Shown here: positions 10,132 to 19,408 of the stretch, one piece after another
Numbering within the stretch: position 1 is the first letter of the stretch
Layout of the letters: every line of letters starts with the position of its first letter
NCBI GenBank assembly: GCA_947627205.1
Contig: CANQVE010000002.1
Coordinates: 62,001 to 126,000, forward strand
Reading direction: 5' to 3'
From: an uncultured Clostridia bacterium
GTDB lineage: Bacteria; Bacillota; Clostridia; Oscillospirales; Ruminococcaceae
DNA: 64,000 nucleotides
Translations under genes and position numbers: made by a program
Notes under the pieces: generated by a model
Seen by the model: only the letters and a program-made list of their open reading frames with translations
Databases searched by the model: none
What the model was told of the DNA's origin: nothing

Positions 10132-10710
10132 ATGAACAGAAAATCACAGATGAAACGGATAACAAAAGAAACAGACATAAAACTAAGTCTTCAGTTGGAC
10201 GGGGGCGACGTTGAAGTAAATACGGGCATAGGCTTTCTCGACCATATGATAAATACCCTTGCGGTGCATGGGGGATTTGGTCTTGTTCTTGACGCGGACG
10301 GCGATTTAAATGTTGACGCTCACCATACCACAGAAGATGTCGGTATAGTTCTCGGAAAGGCTTTCAGCGAAGCGCTGGGGGATAAAACGGGTATAGTTCG
10401 CTTTGGAAGCGCGTTTGTTCCTATGGACGAGGCTTTGGGCTTTTGCGCGGTAGACATAAGCGGAAGACCGTTTCTTGTTTTGAATGCAGAGTTTACAAAT
10501 GAAAGAGTCGGGAGTTTTGACACCTGTCTTGTAGAAGAATTTATGAGGGCATTTGCTTATAATGCGGGAATTACGCTCCACCTCCGCTGTGAATACGGCA
10601 AAAACGACCACCATAAGATAGAAGCATTGTTTAAGGCTCTCGCATACGCATTAAAGGCGGCGATAAAGCAGAATTCGGGAGAGATAGTTACTACTAAAGG
10701 CGTTTTATAA
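10132..10710 (+). CDS. hisB: Imidazoleglycerol-phosphate dehydratase
   Basis: Dehydrates imidazole glycerol phosphate to imidazole acetol phosphate. The two manganese-binding histidine motifs, HHTTEDVGI and KNDHHKIEALFKA, are present. At 192 aa it is the single-function form without a phosphatase domain, so histidinol phosphatase must be supplied elsewhere. A good ribosome site (CGGAGG) precedes the ATG. Confidence 0.97.
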   Translation: MNRKSQMKRITKETDIKLSLQLDGGDVEVNTGIGFLDHMINTLAVHGGFGLVLDADGDLNVDAHHTTEDVGIVLGKAFSEALGDKTGIVRFGSAFVPMDEALGFCAVDISGRPFLVLNAEFTNERVGSFDTCLVEEFMRAFAYNAGITLHLRCEYGKNDHHKIEALFKALAYALKAAIKQNSGEIVTTKGVL

Positions 10711-10734
10711 AGTAAATAAAAGGGGACAGCTTTA

Positions 10735-11325
10735 ATGACTGCGATAATTGACTACGGCGCGGGAAATCTTTTCAGCGTAAAAAATGCGCTCGATTATCTC
10801 GGAATAGAGAACATAATAACAAAAAACGCAGATGATCTGAAGAATGCCGACAGGCTTATTCTGCCGGGAGTAGGCGCTTTTCCCGACGCAATGAGAATGC
10901 TTAACAACAGCGGTCTTACGGAAATAATAAAAGAAGAAGCCAAAAAGAAACCGCTCCTTGGAATATGCCTCGGAATGCAAATGCTTTTTGAAAAGGGCTA
11001 TGAGTTTGAGGAAACAGAGGGCTTGGGGCTAATAAAGGGAAGCGTAAAACTTATGACGCCAAAAGATCTTCCCATTCCGCATATAGGCTGGAACGAGCTT
11101 GTATTGAACAATTCCTGCGGACTTTTACAAAAGGGCGGGGAATACGTTTATTTTGTACATTCATACGCGGCGGATTGTCCGAGCGAAAATGTTTCGGCAT
11201 ATTGCGACTATGGAATGAAAGTTCCTGCGCTTGTGTTTTCGGGAAACGTCTACGGCGCGCAGTTCCACCCCGAAAAAAGCGGAGAAGCGGGGCTTGAAAT
11301 TCTTAAAAAATTCGCGTCTCTGTGA
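10735..11325 (+). CDS. hisH: Imidazole glycerol phosphate synthase, glutamine amidotransferase subunit
   Basis: Class I amidotransferase that supplies ammonia to HisF. The nucleophile cysteine is in LLGICLGMQML, and the His-Glu pair is in AQFHPEKS. Length is 196 aa. HisF, its partner, is encoded two genes downstream. Confidence 0.96.
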   Translation: MTAIIDYGAGNLFSVKNALDYLGIENIITKNADDLKNADRLILPGVGAFPDAMRMLNNSGLTEIIKEEAKKKPLLGICLGMQMLFEKGYEFEETEGLGLIKGSVKLMTPKDLPIPHIGWNELVLNNSCGLLQKGGEYVYFVHSYAADCPSENVSAYCDYGMKVPALVFSGNVYGAQFHPEKSGEAGLEILKKFASL

Positions 11326-11477
11326 TATTGAAAATCTATTATGGCATAAAAGTTTAATTTTATGCAATTGTTTTACCGTTTAACTGCTTTTGCCTTAAAA
11401 AAGTTTTTGCAGGGGAAAGCAGACCGACTCGCTGTAAACCTACATTATTGCAACAAATAAAAGGCAAGGAGAACAAA
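11326..11477 (+). other. hisH-hisA gap with an 8-bp AT-rich hairpin
   Basis: The longest gap inside the his operon, 152 bases. GCATAAAA at 11344-11351 pairs with TTTTATGC at 11358-11365 across a 6-base loop. No convincing promoter or open frame was found. It may be a processing or attenuation site, or no more than spacer. Confidence 0.35.
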
Positions 11478-12194
11478 ATGTTTATTTTACCCGCTATTGA
11501 CATAAAAGACGGACAATGCGTAAGACTGTTTAAGGGCGATTATAATACCGTTCAAAAAGTAGCGGACAGCTATATGGACACTGCAAAGGCTTTTGAAAGC
11601 GCGGGGGCTGAGTGGATACACATGGTAGATCTTGACGGAGCAAAAGACGCGACACAGCAGAACAAGGAAATTTTTATTGACGTAGCGAAAAACACGAATT
11701 TGAAAGTTGAAGTAGGCGGGGGAATACGTTCTCTCGATACCGTCGAGATGTACCTAAAAAACGGAATTGCGCGCGTTATAATCGGCTCGGCAGCTGTTAA
11801 AGATCCGCAGCTCGTAAAAGACGCAGTAAAGGAATTCGGCGGCAGGATCGCCGTCGGCATTGACGCAAAGAACGGCTATGTTGCGACAGAGGGCTGGCTT
11901 GAAACCTCGGACGTTTATTTTACGATACTTGCTCGGCAGATGAGCAGGATAGGCGTTGAGTATATAATTTTCACCGACATTTCAAAGGACGGAACGCTTA
12001 CGGGAGTAAACGCTGAACAGCTTGAACAGATAAACACAAGCTGTTCTGCTAATATTATAGCAAGCGGGGGAGTACGTTCTATTGAAGATATAAACATCTG
12101 CAGAAAGCTCGGATTATACGGTGCTATCTGCGGAAAGTCAATTTATTCGGGAAGTCTTGATCTTAAAGAAGCAATAAACGCGGCAAAGGAGTAA
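11478..12194 (+). CDS. hisA: Phosphoribosylformimino-5-aminoimidazole carboxamide ribotide isomerase
   Basis: TIM-barrel isomerase (ProFAR to PRFAR). The catalytic aspartates are in [10 protein letters not shown] near the N-terminus and in [12 protein letters not shown]. The ATG at 11478 has AAGGAG 7 bases upstream and gives 238 aa, the usual length; an in-frame TTG at 11448 would add ten residues with no family match. Confidence 0.95.
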   Translation: MFILPAIDIKDGQCVRLFKGDYNTVQKVADSYMDTAKAFESAGAEWIHMVDLDGAKDATQQNKEIFIDVAKNTNLKVEVGGGIRSLDTVEMYLKNGIARVIIGSAAVKDPQLVKDAVKEFGGRIAVGIDAKNGYVATEGWLETSDVYFTILARQMSRIGVEYIIFTDISKDGTLTGVNAEQLEQINTSCSANIIASGGVRSIEDINICRKLGLYGAICGKSIYSGSLDLKEAINAAKE

Positions 12195-12197
12195 AAA

Positions 12198-12953
12198 ATG
12201 CTTGCGAAAAGAATAATCCCTTGCCTTGACGTAAGAAACGGAAAGGTCGTAAAGGGCGTAAATTTTGAGGGAATAAAAGATGTCGGCGATCCAGTGGAGC
12301 TTGCTGTTGAATACAACAAGCAGGGCGCGGACGAAATAGTTTTCTACGATATAACCGCATCTTTCGAGGGACGCGGAGTTATGCTCGACGTTGTCAGAAG
12401 AACGGCAAGACAGGTTTTCGTGCCTCTTTGCGTCGGCGGAGGAATAGGCTCTGTCGATGATTTCCGCGAGGTGTTAAGAGCCGGCGCGGACAAGGTTTCC
12501 GTAAATTCACAGGCTGTTAAAAATCCAAAGCTCATTAGCGACGCGGCGGAGATATTCGGAAGTCAGTGCGTTGTCGTGGGAATTGACGCCAAGCGCAACG
12601 GAATGGGCGGATATTCGGTTTACATAAACGGCGGAAGAGTGGATATGGGGCTTGACCTGGGCGATTGGGTAAAAGAAATTTCCGAGCGCGGCGCGGGCGA
12701 AATTTGCCTCAACTCAATTGATACTGACGGCGTTCGCGGTGGATTTGACATTGATATGCTGAACTTTGTCTGCGAGCGCGTAACCATTCCTGTTATAGCA
12801 AGCGGCGGGTGCGGAAAATTGGAGCATTTTTCCGAAGTGTTTGAGAAAACAAACTCCTCTGCGGCATTGGCTGCGTCGTTATTCCATTTTAAAGAACTTA
12901 CAGTCGGCGAAGTAAAGCGCCATTTGAAAGAACACAATATTCCCGCAAGATAA
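12198..12953 (+). CDS. hisF: Imidazole glycerol phosphate synthase, cyclase subunit
   Basis: TIM-barrel lyase that uses HisH-derived ammonia to make imidazole glycerol phosphate and AICAR. The catalytic aspartates lie in [12 protein letters not shown] and [10 protein letters not shown]. Length is 251 aa and the gap to hisA is 3 bases. Confidence 0.97.
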   Translation: MLAKRIIPCLDVRNGKVVKGVNFEGIKDVGDPVELAVEYNKQGADEIVFYDITASFEGRGVMLDVVRRTARQVFVPLCVGGGIGSVDDFREVLRAGADKVSVNSQAVKNPKLISDAAEIFGSQCVVVGIDAKRNGMGGYSVYINGGRVDMGLDLGDWVKEISERGAGEICLNSIDTDGVRGGFDIDMLNFVCERVTIPVIASGGCGKLEHFSEVFEKTNSSAALAASLFHFKELTVGEVKRHLKEHNIPAR

Positions 12954-12965
12954 AAGGAGAATATC

Positions 12966-13676
12966 ATGGCGAAGATAAGCGAACAGGCAAAAAAACTGAT
13001 AGATTATCTCGGCTGTCCGTGCGAAGTTATACCTGAGGGCAGTGAACTTTCTAAAATTATGAATATATATGACGACCTGTACGCAAAGCGTGAAATGGGC
13101 GGATTTACTCCGATGATATTCGGCTTTGACGGATGTTTCGGAGATGATTTCGAAGAATGGAAACCGCGCGAGGAATACCAAAAGGAAATTATGTCCGAAA
13201 AGCCGATAAACCCCGCAGCTTGGTTTCGTGAAAGAATATCGGAGGAATCAGGATCTTTTATAGACGAGCAATTGAAAGAAGTATCGGGCGGCGAAGCAAA
13301 CCGCTTTTTTGACGGTATAATTAAATTTGAAACGAGAAAATCAATGGAGTGCGTTATAGCGAAAATTCCCGTTAAAAATCCGTGGGAAGTTTTCGCGTGG
13401 GTGCCGTTCGGCGGCTGGAACGAATGTCCGACAAACGATGAAATTATGTACATTGCGAAGTATTGGTACGAAAAATACGGAGCGATCCCCGCGGTAATGA
13501 CGCACGGTATTCTGGAATTTGCCGCGCGGCCTGTAAAGGATAAAAATGCCGCTAAGGAGCTGGCGCTTGAACAATTTGAATTTTGCTTCGATATAGTTGC
13601 CCAGGGCTTTGGAACGATCGGCACGCTTGCAGATACGCTTATGAAGTCATCGGTATGGTATTTCTGGTGGGATTGA
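12966..13676 (+). CDS. DUF4253 domain protein in the his operon
   Basis: 236 aa of unknown function. The last 100 residues carry the DUF4253 pattern: a tryptophan-rich strand, [15 protein letters not shown], a segment with paired Ala/Leu and FCFDIVAQG, and a C-terminal end in FWWD. No signal peptide or membrane segment is seen. It lies between hisF and hisI with short gaps (12 and 7 bases) and an AAAGGAG ribosome site, so it is co-transcribed with the pathway. Some link to histidine metabolism is only an inference from position. Confidence 0.8.
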   Translation: MAKISEQAKKLIDYLGCPCEVIPEGSELSKIMNIYDDLYAKREMGGFTPMIFGFDGCFGDDFEEWKPREEYQKEIMSEKPINPAAWFRERISEESGSFIDEQLKEVSGGEANRFFDGIIKFETRKSMECVIAKIPVKNPWEVFAWVPFGGWNECPTNDEIMYIAKYWYEKYGAIPAVMTHGILEFAARPVKDKNAAKELALEQFEFCFDIVAQGFGTIGTLADTLMKSSVWYFWWD

Positions 13677-13683
13677 GGTAAAT

Positions 13684-13998
13684 ATGGACTTAAAAAAGTA
13701 TTTTAAAAAATCGGAACTTATCCCCGCGATAGTGCAGGACTATCAGACGGGAGAGGTGCTTATGCTCGCATATATGAACGAGGAGAGCATGAAGAAAACG
13801 CTAGAAACGGGCTATACCTGGTTCTGGAGCAGGTCAAGACAGGAGCTTTGGAACAAGGGCGCGACTTCGGGACACGTTCAGCGCGTTATCGAAATTTACG
13901 GCGACTGCGATGACGACACTTTGCTTGTTAAGGTCGAGCAGACGGGCGCGGCTTGTCATACGGGCAACAGAACGTGCTTTTTTAACCAGATAAAGTAA
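13684..13998 (+). CDS. hisI: Phosphoribosyl-AMP cyclohydrolase
   Basis: Opens the adenine ring of phosphoribosyl-AMP. The zinc/magnesium signatures GDCDDDT and [10 protein letters not shown] are present. At 104 aa it is the stand-alone cyclohydrolase; the pyrophosphohydrolase is a separate gene (hisE) after an intervening membrane protein. Confidence 0.96.
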   Translation: MDLKKYFKKSELIPAIVQDYQTGEVLMLAYMNEESMKKTLETGYTWFWSRSRQELWNKGATSGHVQRVIEIYGDCDDDTLLVKVEQTGAACHTGNRTCFFNQIK

Positions 13999-14008
13999 GG
14001 ACATATAT

Positions 14009-14650
14009 GTGATAAACGTTTTATTTACCGTAAGCATGTGTATATTATGCGCGGCGGTGCTTATTATGCTCTGCAAATATATAAGGGCTTTTGCGGCGTG
14101 TAATAAAGAGGGTATTCTTGCGGTAAAGCTGAAGTTTACTAAAGGCGTGATAATTGTTCTTGCCGCGTCCGCTGTAATATTTGTTGCGGCAGGTTACATT
14201 TTTAGCCGCGCAAATGAATTATCTGGAAATGCGAAAATTCTCGAGGGATATTTGGGGACTGATTATGTCGAATATTTGGCACAGCAGGACGAGCAAAAGT
14301 TTGGAATAGAAATTACAAATCCCGATGTATATTATCAGAATATGGCAAACGACCTCAACGCCAATGTCGACATCTACACCAAATTAGCGGTTTTGTTTTT
14401 GGTTTTGGGAGCAGAGATGCTTTTATTGGCTTTTGGAAATCTGACAATAATCACGAAAAACGGTATCAGGACAGTAAGAATGAAAAATTCTGTTCCTGTT
14501 TTTGCAAAACTTGAAAATAATAAAATAGCAATAATGGCAAACGTGGGAGACAAGGATGAAAAGCTGATAACTTTCAAAGCCACGCCGAAAAATCTTTCCG
14601 CGCTAGGAGAGATTATAAAATACGAAGATTTACGGGAGGAAAAACAATGA
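14009..14650 (+). CDS. Unknown three-helix membrane protein between hisI and hisE
   Basis: 213 aa, not recognised. Hydrophobic segments at about 4-24, 42-65 and 119-145 suggest three membrane helices, with about 50 residues between the second and third and a soluble C-terminus of about 65 residues. The start is GTG at 14009 with TAAGGA 8 bases upstream; an ATG two bases earlier is followed at once by a stop. It overlaps hisE by 4 bases, so translation is coupled. No function can be assigned. Confidence 0.7.
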   Translation: MINVLFTVSMCILCAAVLIMLCKYIRAFAACNKEGILAVKLKFTKGVIIVLAASAVIFVAAGYIFSRANELSGNAKILEGYLGTDYVEYLAQQDEQKFGIEITNPDVYYQNMANDLNANVDIYTKLAVLFLVLGAEMLLLAFGNLTIITKNGIRTVRMKNSVPVFAKLENNKIAIMANVGDKDEKLITFKATPKNLSALGEIIKYEDLREEKQ

Positions 14651-14973
14651 GCGAAGCATTCAAGGAAATGTACGATGTAATTGTAGACCGCAGGACAAAC
14701 CCGCAGGAGGGTTCTTACACCTGTTATCTTTTTGATAAGGGACTTGACAAAATTCTCAAAAAGTGCGGTGAAGAATGTACCGAAATGGTCATTGCTGCGA
14801 AGAATAAAGACAATGACGAGCTTGCAAATGAAATAAACGATTTGTTTTATCATGTCGCGGTGCTTATGGCTGAGCGCGGGCTTTCGGTTGAAGAAGTAGA
14901 AGAAATAATGCGCGAGAGAGCAAAGAAGATAGGAAATTTAAAGCAGTTCCACACAAGCGACCACAACACTTGA
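14647..14973 (+). CDS. hisE: Phosphoribosyl-ATP pyrophosphohydrolase
   Basis: MazG-like all-helical hydrolase that makes phosphoribosyl-AMP in step two of histidine synthesis. The segment EECTEMVIAAKN...NEINDLFYHVAVLM carries the metal-binding acidic residues of the family. Length is 108 aa. It is the last gene of the his operon. The stop codon sits in the loop of a 6-bp CAACAC/GTGTTG hairpin. Confidence 0.95.
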   Translation: MSEAFKEMYDVIVDRRTNPQEGSYTCYLFDKGLDKILKKCGEECTEMVIAAKNKDNDELANEINDLFYHVAVLMAERGLSVEEVEEIMRERAKKIGNLKQFHTSDHNT

Positions 14974-15078
14974 TGTGTTGAAAAATTAGCCTTAACATTA
15001 TTTCACTTGTTGATATGAATACAAAGTGAGAATTTTTACAAAATTTGTGAAGTTTGAGGAAAAATTATTCAAAAGCTC

Positions 15079-15107
15079 TTGCAATTTTGTGGAAATTGTG
15101 ATATAAT
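15079..15107 (+). promoter_or_regulatory. Promoter of fba
   Basis: TTGCAA at 15079-15084, a 17-base spacer and a consensus TATAAT at 15102-15107, about 50 bases before the fba start. It follows the end of the his operon. Confidence 0.75.
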
Positions 15108-15157
15108 CAACTTATGGATTTATTATCCCAAATTTAATTATAAAGGAGAATTTTTCT

Positions 15158-16021
15158 ATGTTGGTTTCCGCAAAAGAAATGCTGAACAAGGCGCGTGACG
15201 GAAAGTACGCTGTCGGACAGTTCAACATCAATAACCTTGAATGGACAAAGTCTATCCTCGCTGTAGCTGAGGAACTGAGGTCGCCTGTTATACTTGGCGT
15301 ATCCGAGGGCGCAGGAAAGTATATGACGGGATTTAAGACCGTTGTAGGCATGGTAAACGGTATGCTCGAAGAAATGAAGATAACCGTTCCCGTTGCGCTC
15401 CACCTCGACCACGGAACTTTTGAGGGCGCACAGAAGTGCATAAGAGCGGGCTTTTCTTCGATAATGTTCGACGGCTCGCATTATCCTATCGCGGAGAACA
15501 TTGAAAAGACGAAAATTCTCGTTAATACCTGTGATGTTCTCGGAATTTCCATCGAAGCAGAAGTAGGCTCGATAGGCGGTGAAGAGGACGGCGTTGTCGG
15601 AATGGGCGAGTGCGCAGATCCCAAGGAGTGCAAGGCTATTGCAGACCTCGGAGTTACGATGCTCGCGGCAGGCATAGGAAACATTCACGGTAAATATCCC
15701 GCAAATTGGCCCGGACTTTCTTTTGAAACTCTTGAGGCAGTAAAGAAAGAAGTCGGCGATATGCCGCTCGTTCTCCACGGCGGTACGGGCATTCCCGCTG
15801 ATATGATAAAGAAAGCAATTTCTCTCGGCGTTGCTAAGATAAACGTTAATACCGAGTGCCAGCTCTCTTTTGCCGAAGCGACAAGAAAGTATATCGAAGA
15901 GGGCAAGGACCAGCAGGGCAAAGGCTTCGATCCGAGAAAACTCTTAGCTCCCGGCGCAGAAGCTATAAAGGCTACAGTAAGAGAGAAAATGGAACTCTTC
16001 GGTTCTGTAGGAAAAGCATAA
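15158..16021 (+). CDS. fba: Class II fructose-1,6-bisphosphate aldolase
   Basis: Zinc-dependent glycolytic and gluconeogenic aldolase splitting fructose 1,6-bisphosphate into DHAP and glyceraldehyde 3-phosphate. LHLDHGTFE carries the metal-binding and catalytic residues, GEEDG a conserved acidic loop, and VLHGGTGIP the phosphate-binding segment. Length is 287 aa, typical of the short class II branch. An AAAGGAG ribosome site precedes the ATG. It is a single-gene unit with its own promoter and hairpin. Tagatose- or ketose-bisphosphate aldolase specificity cannot be excluded. Confidence 0.93.
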   Translation: MLVSAKEMLNKARDGKYAVGQFNINNLEWTKSILAVAEELRSPVILGVSEGAGKYMTGFKTVVGMVNGMLEEMKITVPVALHLDHGTFEGAQKCIRAGFSSIMFDGSHYPIAENIEKTKILVNTCDVLGISIEAEVGSIGGEEDGVVGMGECADPKECKAIADLGVTMLAAGIGNIHGKYPANWPGLSFETLEAVKKEVGDMPLVLHGGTGIPADMIKKAISLGVAKINVNTECQLSFAEATRKYIEEGKDQQGKGFDPRKLLAPGAEAIKATVREKMELFGSVGKA

Positions 16022-16028
16022 CAAATAT

Positions 16029-16050
16029 AGGGCGTTGGAAACAGCGCCCT
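16029..16050 (+). terminator. Hairpin after fba
   Basis: AGGGCGTT pairs with AGCGCCCT (one G-T pair) around a GGAAAC loop. The T-run that follows is poor, so efficiency is uncertain. Confidence 0.55.
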
Positions 16051-16132
16051 AAATTAGTTTATAATGATAAAAATCTTGGTAAAATTAGTTTTGCCTGAGT
16101 AATAAAAAATTTACAAAATGAGTTATTTGCTA

Positions 16133-16161
16133 TTGAAAAATCAGGAAAAAGATGTTATAAT
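16133..16161 (+). promoter_or_regulatory. Promoter of tyrA
   Basis: TTGAAA at 16133-16138, a 17-base spacer and TATAAT at 16156-16161, 33 bases before the tyrA TTG start. Confidence 0.7.
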
Positions 16162-16194
16162 TATAATGTCAATAATATCAAAGGTGGAATAATT

Positions 16195-17049
16195 TTGAAT
16201 ATTGCGGTAGTAGGTCTTGGACTTATAGGCGGTTCAATTTGCAAAGCCCTGAAAGCCAACACTTTCCATCATATCATGGGAATTGATACCGACAAAGAAA
16301 CGATAAACAAGGCTCTTAAAGCGGGAGCCATAGACGAAGAAATAGGCGTTGACAGGCTTTGCGAGGCAAATCTCACGGTTATAGCTCTTTATCCGTTTTC
16401 TATAGTAAAGTTTGTAAAAGAAAATGCCGATAAATTCAAAAAAGGCTCGATCGTTATGGATATCTGCGGCGTAAAGGGTTATATTGTAAATAACTGTACG
16501 CCTATACTCGAAGAAAAGGGAGTTATCTTTATCGGAACACACCCTATGGCGGGAACGGAGCATTCGGGCTTTGACTATTCTAGCGCGGAACTTTTCAGCA
16601 AGGCGAGCTTTATAATCACGCCTACGGAGAATACTCCGCAGATAGCTATAGATCTTGTTTCAACGCTCGGTGCATGCATGAATTTCGGACAGGTCGTTAT
16701 AGCCACGCCCGAACAGCATGACAGAAATATAGCGTATACTTCACAGCTTGCGCACGTTGTTTCAAATGCGTATGTAAAAAGTCCATCGCTTCTTAAAGCA
16801 GACGGTTTTTCGGCGGGCAGCTTTCTTGATTTGACAAGAGTAGCTTACCTTAATGAGGAAATGTGGTCGGGACTTTTTATGTGCAATAAAGAGGCGCTTT
16901 TATTCGAGGTGAACAATATTATCCATTCGCTCACGGAATATCGCGACGCTATGGTGAATGATGATATAGACACCTTGCGCGAGCTTTTGAAAGACGGAAG
17001 AATACAAAAAGAAAAGAGTATGGAGTTTTACGGACAGGGGCGCAAATAA
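16195..17049 (+). CDS. tyrA: Prephenate dehydrogenase
   Basis: Oxidatively decarboxylates prephenate to 4-hydroxyphenylpyruvate for tyrosine synthesis. The Rossmann NAD motif GLGLIGGS is at residues 7-14, and the family signature THPMAGTEHSG is in the middle. Length is 284 aa with no ACT domain. The start is TTG, preceded by AAAGGTGG. Shikimate genes aroB, aroA and aroC lie 43 kb away in the same window, while no prephenate dehydratase is seen. Confidence 0.93.
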   Translation: MNIAVVGLGLIGGSICKALKANTFHHIMGIDTDKETINKALKAGAIDEEIGVDRLCEANLTVIALYPFSIVKFVKENADKFKKGSIVMDICGVKGYIVNNCTPILEEKGVIFIGTHPMAGTEHSGFDYSSAELFSKASFIITPTENTPQIAIDLVSTLGACMNFGQVVIATPEQHDRNIAYTSQLAHVVSNAYVKSPSLLKADGFSAGSFLDLTRVAYLNEEMWSGLFMCNKEALLFEVNNIIHSLTEYRDAMVNDDIDTLRELLKDGRIQKEKSMEFYGQGRK

Positions 17050-17050
17050 G

Positions 17051-17605
17051 ATGTCATCACAAAAGCCTCGTATAGGTTATGTTGTAGCCCTTTGCGGAAT
17101 AATGAGCGGGCTTGCGATCGCTGTGATGTTCGTTTTGGGTTTCGTACCGACGTTTGAGTATGTAACTCCTGCGTTTGCAGGGGTTCTTATGTATGTAATA
17201 AAGGAAAATCTCGGCGTTAAATACGGGCTTGTGAGCTATGTCGCTGTCGGGCTTTTGTGCTTGCTTATCACTTCAAATTATGAAGCGGCAATGATGTTTA
17301 TTTTCCTGCTCGGATATTATCCGATACTCAGGGAATATATCCAGAAGATAAAGTTTGTTTTGCTTAGAGGAGCGGTAAAACTAGCTGTGCTTGCCGTATC
17401 AACGACAGGCTGTTATTTGCTTCTCATTTATGTTTTCGGCATGACGGAGCTTCTGGAAAGCTCGGACGATTTTGGAAAATACAGTATGATCGTTATTGTC
17501 GTACTCGCGATCTTTGCGTTTGTTTCATACGACATTTTCCTCGGTTATCTGAAGCCGTTCTATGAAAAGATCATAAAAACAAAGATAAGCAAAAGGCTTC
17601 ACTGA
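17051..17605 (+). CDS. Unknown integral membrane protein
   Basis: 184 aa with about five membrane helices (around 10-30, 37-50, 58-72, 75-95 and 110-160). The layout resembles small ECF-transporter S-component-like or DUF2232-like proteins, but no decisive motif was seen. It starts one base after the tyrA stop and is followed by pepF 12 bases later, so all three probably share one transcript. Confidence 0.7.
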   Translation: MSSQKPRIGYVVALCGIMSGLAIAVMFVLGFVPTFEYVTPAFAGVLMYVIKENLGVKYGLVSYVAVGLLCLLITSNYEAAMMFIFLLGYYPILREYIQKIKFVLLRGAVKLAVLAVSTTGCYLLLIYVFGMTELLESSDDFGKYSMIVIVVLAIFAFVSYDIFLGYLKPFYEKIIKTKISKRLH

Positions 17606-17617
17606 AAGGAGAGTTTT

Positions 17618-19408
17618 ATGGCTGAAAGGATACCCGCGAGGGCTGATATTCCTGCTGAAAGCAAGTGGTCAATTGAAGACATTTACAAAAGCGACGAGCT
17701 TTGGGAAAAGGATCTTATAAAAGCGGGCAAATTAGCCGAAAAAAGTGCGGGATATAAAGGAAAACTCGGCGAGCCCGAAAAACTTCTTGAATATCTGAAA
17801 CTTGATGATGAACTTACGCTGTTGTTCGACAGCCTTATAAATTATGCTCAGCGCAAGAGTGATGAAGATACGAGAGTGTCAAAATATCAGGATATGTGCG
17901 GCAGACTTCAGATGCTTTTGGTAAAAATATCGGGCGATTGTGCGTTTGCCGTTCCCGAAATTATAGGCATTCCCGACGAGAGCATAGACGGGTTCTATAA
18001 AACTTGTCCCGAGCTTGAATTATACAGGATTGCAATAGACAGGATACGCCGCAAACGCGCTCATATCCTCTCTGAAAATGAAGAACGCATAATGGCTCTT
18101 GCGGGAGAAATGCAGGGAACTCCCGAGGACATTTTCTCGCTTTTCAATGATGCGGATCTGAAATTCCCAGACGCAGTGGATAAAGACGGAAATCATCATC
18201 AGCTTACTCACGAAAGCTATATTCCTCTCGTTCAGAGTCCTGACAGGGTGCTTAGAAAGTCTGCTTTTGACGCTTTGTATCAGACATACGAGAGCTTTAA
18301 AAACACATCTGCGGCAATGCTTTCTGCACAGGTCAAAACGCTTGTTTTCCGTGCGAGAGCAAGAAAATATAACAGCACTCTCGAAATGTCGCTCGATCAG
18401 AACGAGGTTGATACAAAAGTTTATCACAGCCTTATCAGTTCCGTCCACGACAATGCAGAGCTTATGCACAGATATGTGAGGATACGCAAAAAAGCGCTCG
18501 GGCTTGATGAGCTTCACGCTTATGACCTGTACACGCCGATAGTTGAGGGTATAGACGACAATGTTCCGTATGAGCAGGCAAAGCGCGATGTTTACGAGGC
18601 TCTTGCTCCGATGGGCGAGGAATATCGGAAGATCTTCCGCAATGGTCTGGAGAACGGCTGGATAGACGTACTCGAAAACGAGGGCAAACGCAGCGGAGCA
18701 TATTCGGCGGGAGCAAAGGTCCATCCGTTTGTTCTGCTCAATTATAAGAATACTCTTAATTGGGAGTTTACGCTTGCTCACGAAATGGGACACGCTATCC
18801 ATTCATATCTTTCAAATAAAAATCAGCCTACGGTCTATTCTGATTATGTTATTTTCGTGGCGGAAGTCGCTTCTACCTGTAACGAGAGCCTGCTTATGCA
18901 GTATCTTCTGAAAACTACGACCGATAAAAAGCGAAGAGCGTTTCTTGTAAACTATTTTCTAGAGCAATTCAGGACAACTTTTTTCCGCCAGGCAATGTTT
19001 GCGGAATTTGAGCTGAAAATAAACGAAACCGTTGAAAACGGCGGCAGTCTTACGGCGGAAAAACTCTGTGAGATGTACCGTAAGTTAAACTGTGAATATT
19101 ACGGAAAAGACCTTATAATAGACAGCGGACTTGATATGGAATGGGCAAGAATACCGCATTTCTATTATGATTATTACGTTTATCAGTATGCTACGGGATT
19201 TCTTGCGGCAATAGCCCTTTCCGAAAGGATACTGAACGAGGGAGAAAGCGCCGTAAAGGATTATATAGGATTTTTGAGCGGAGGATGTTCAAAAGATCCT
19301 ATATCATTGCTGAAAGACGCGGGCGTTGATATGACGTCGGATGTACCCGCTAAAAACGCAATGAAACTTTTAAATGAATTGCTGGATGAAATGGAGAAAC
19401 TCGTGTGA
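17618..19408 (+). CDS. pepF: Oligoendopeptidase F (M3B family)
   Basis: Cytoplasmic zinc peptidase that degrades short peptides. The zinc motif HEMGH is at residues 388-392, and a conserved glutamate follows in ASTCNESL. The 596-aa length is normal. AAAGGAG lies 6 bases before the ATG. The stop overlaps the next gene's GTG start. Confidence 0.96.
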   Translation: MAERIPARADIPAESKWSIEDIYKSDELWEKDLIKAGKLAEKSAGYKGKLGEPEKLLEYLKLDDELTLLFDSLINYAQRKSDEDTRVSKYQDMCGRLQMLLVKISGDCAFAVPEIIGIPDESIDGFYKTCPELELYRIAIDRIRRKRAHILSENEERIMALAGEMQGTPEDIFSLFNDADLKFPDAVDKDGNHHQLTHESYIPLVQSPDRVLRKSAFDALYQTYESFKNTSAAMLSAQVKTLVFRARARKYNSTLEMSLDQNEVDTKVYHSLISSVHDNAELMHRYVRIRKKALGLDELHAYDLYTPIVEGIDDNVPYEQAKRDVYEALAPMGEEYRKIFRNGLENGWIDVLENEGKRSGAYSAGAKVHPFVLLNYKNTLNWEFTLAHEMGHAIHSYLSNKNQPTVYSDYVIFVAEVASTCNESLLMQYLLKTTTDKKRRAFLVNYFLEQFRTTFFRQAMFAEFELKINETVENGGSLTAEKLCEMYRKLNCEYYGKDLIIDSGLDMEWARIPHFYYDYYVYQYATGFLAAIALSERILNEGESAVKDYIGFLSGGCSKDPISLLKDAGVDMTSDVPAKNAMKLLNELLDEMEKLV

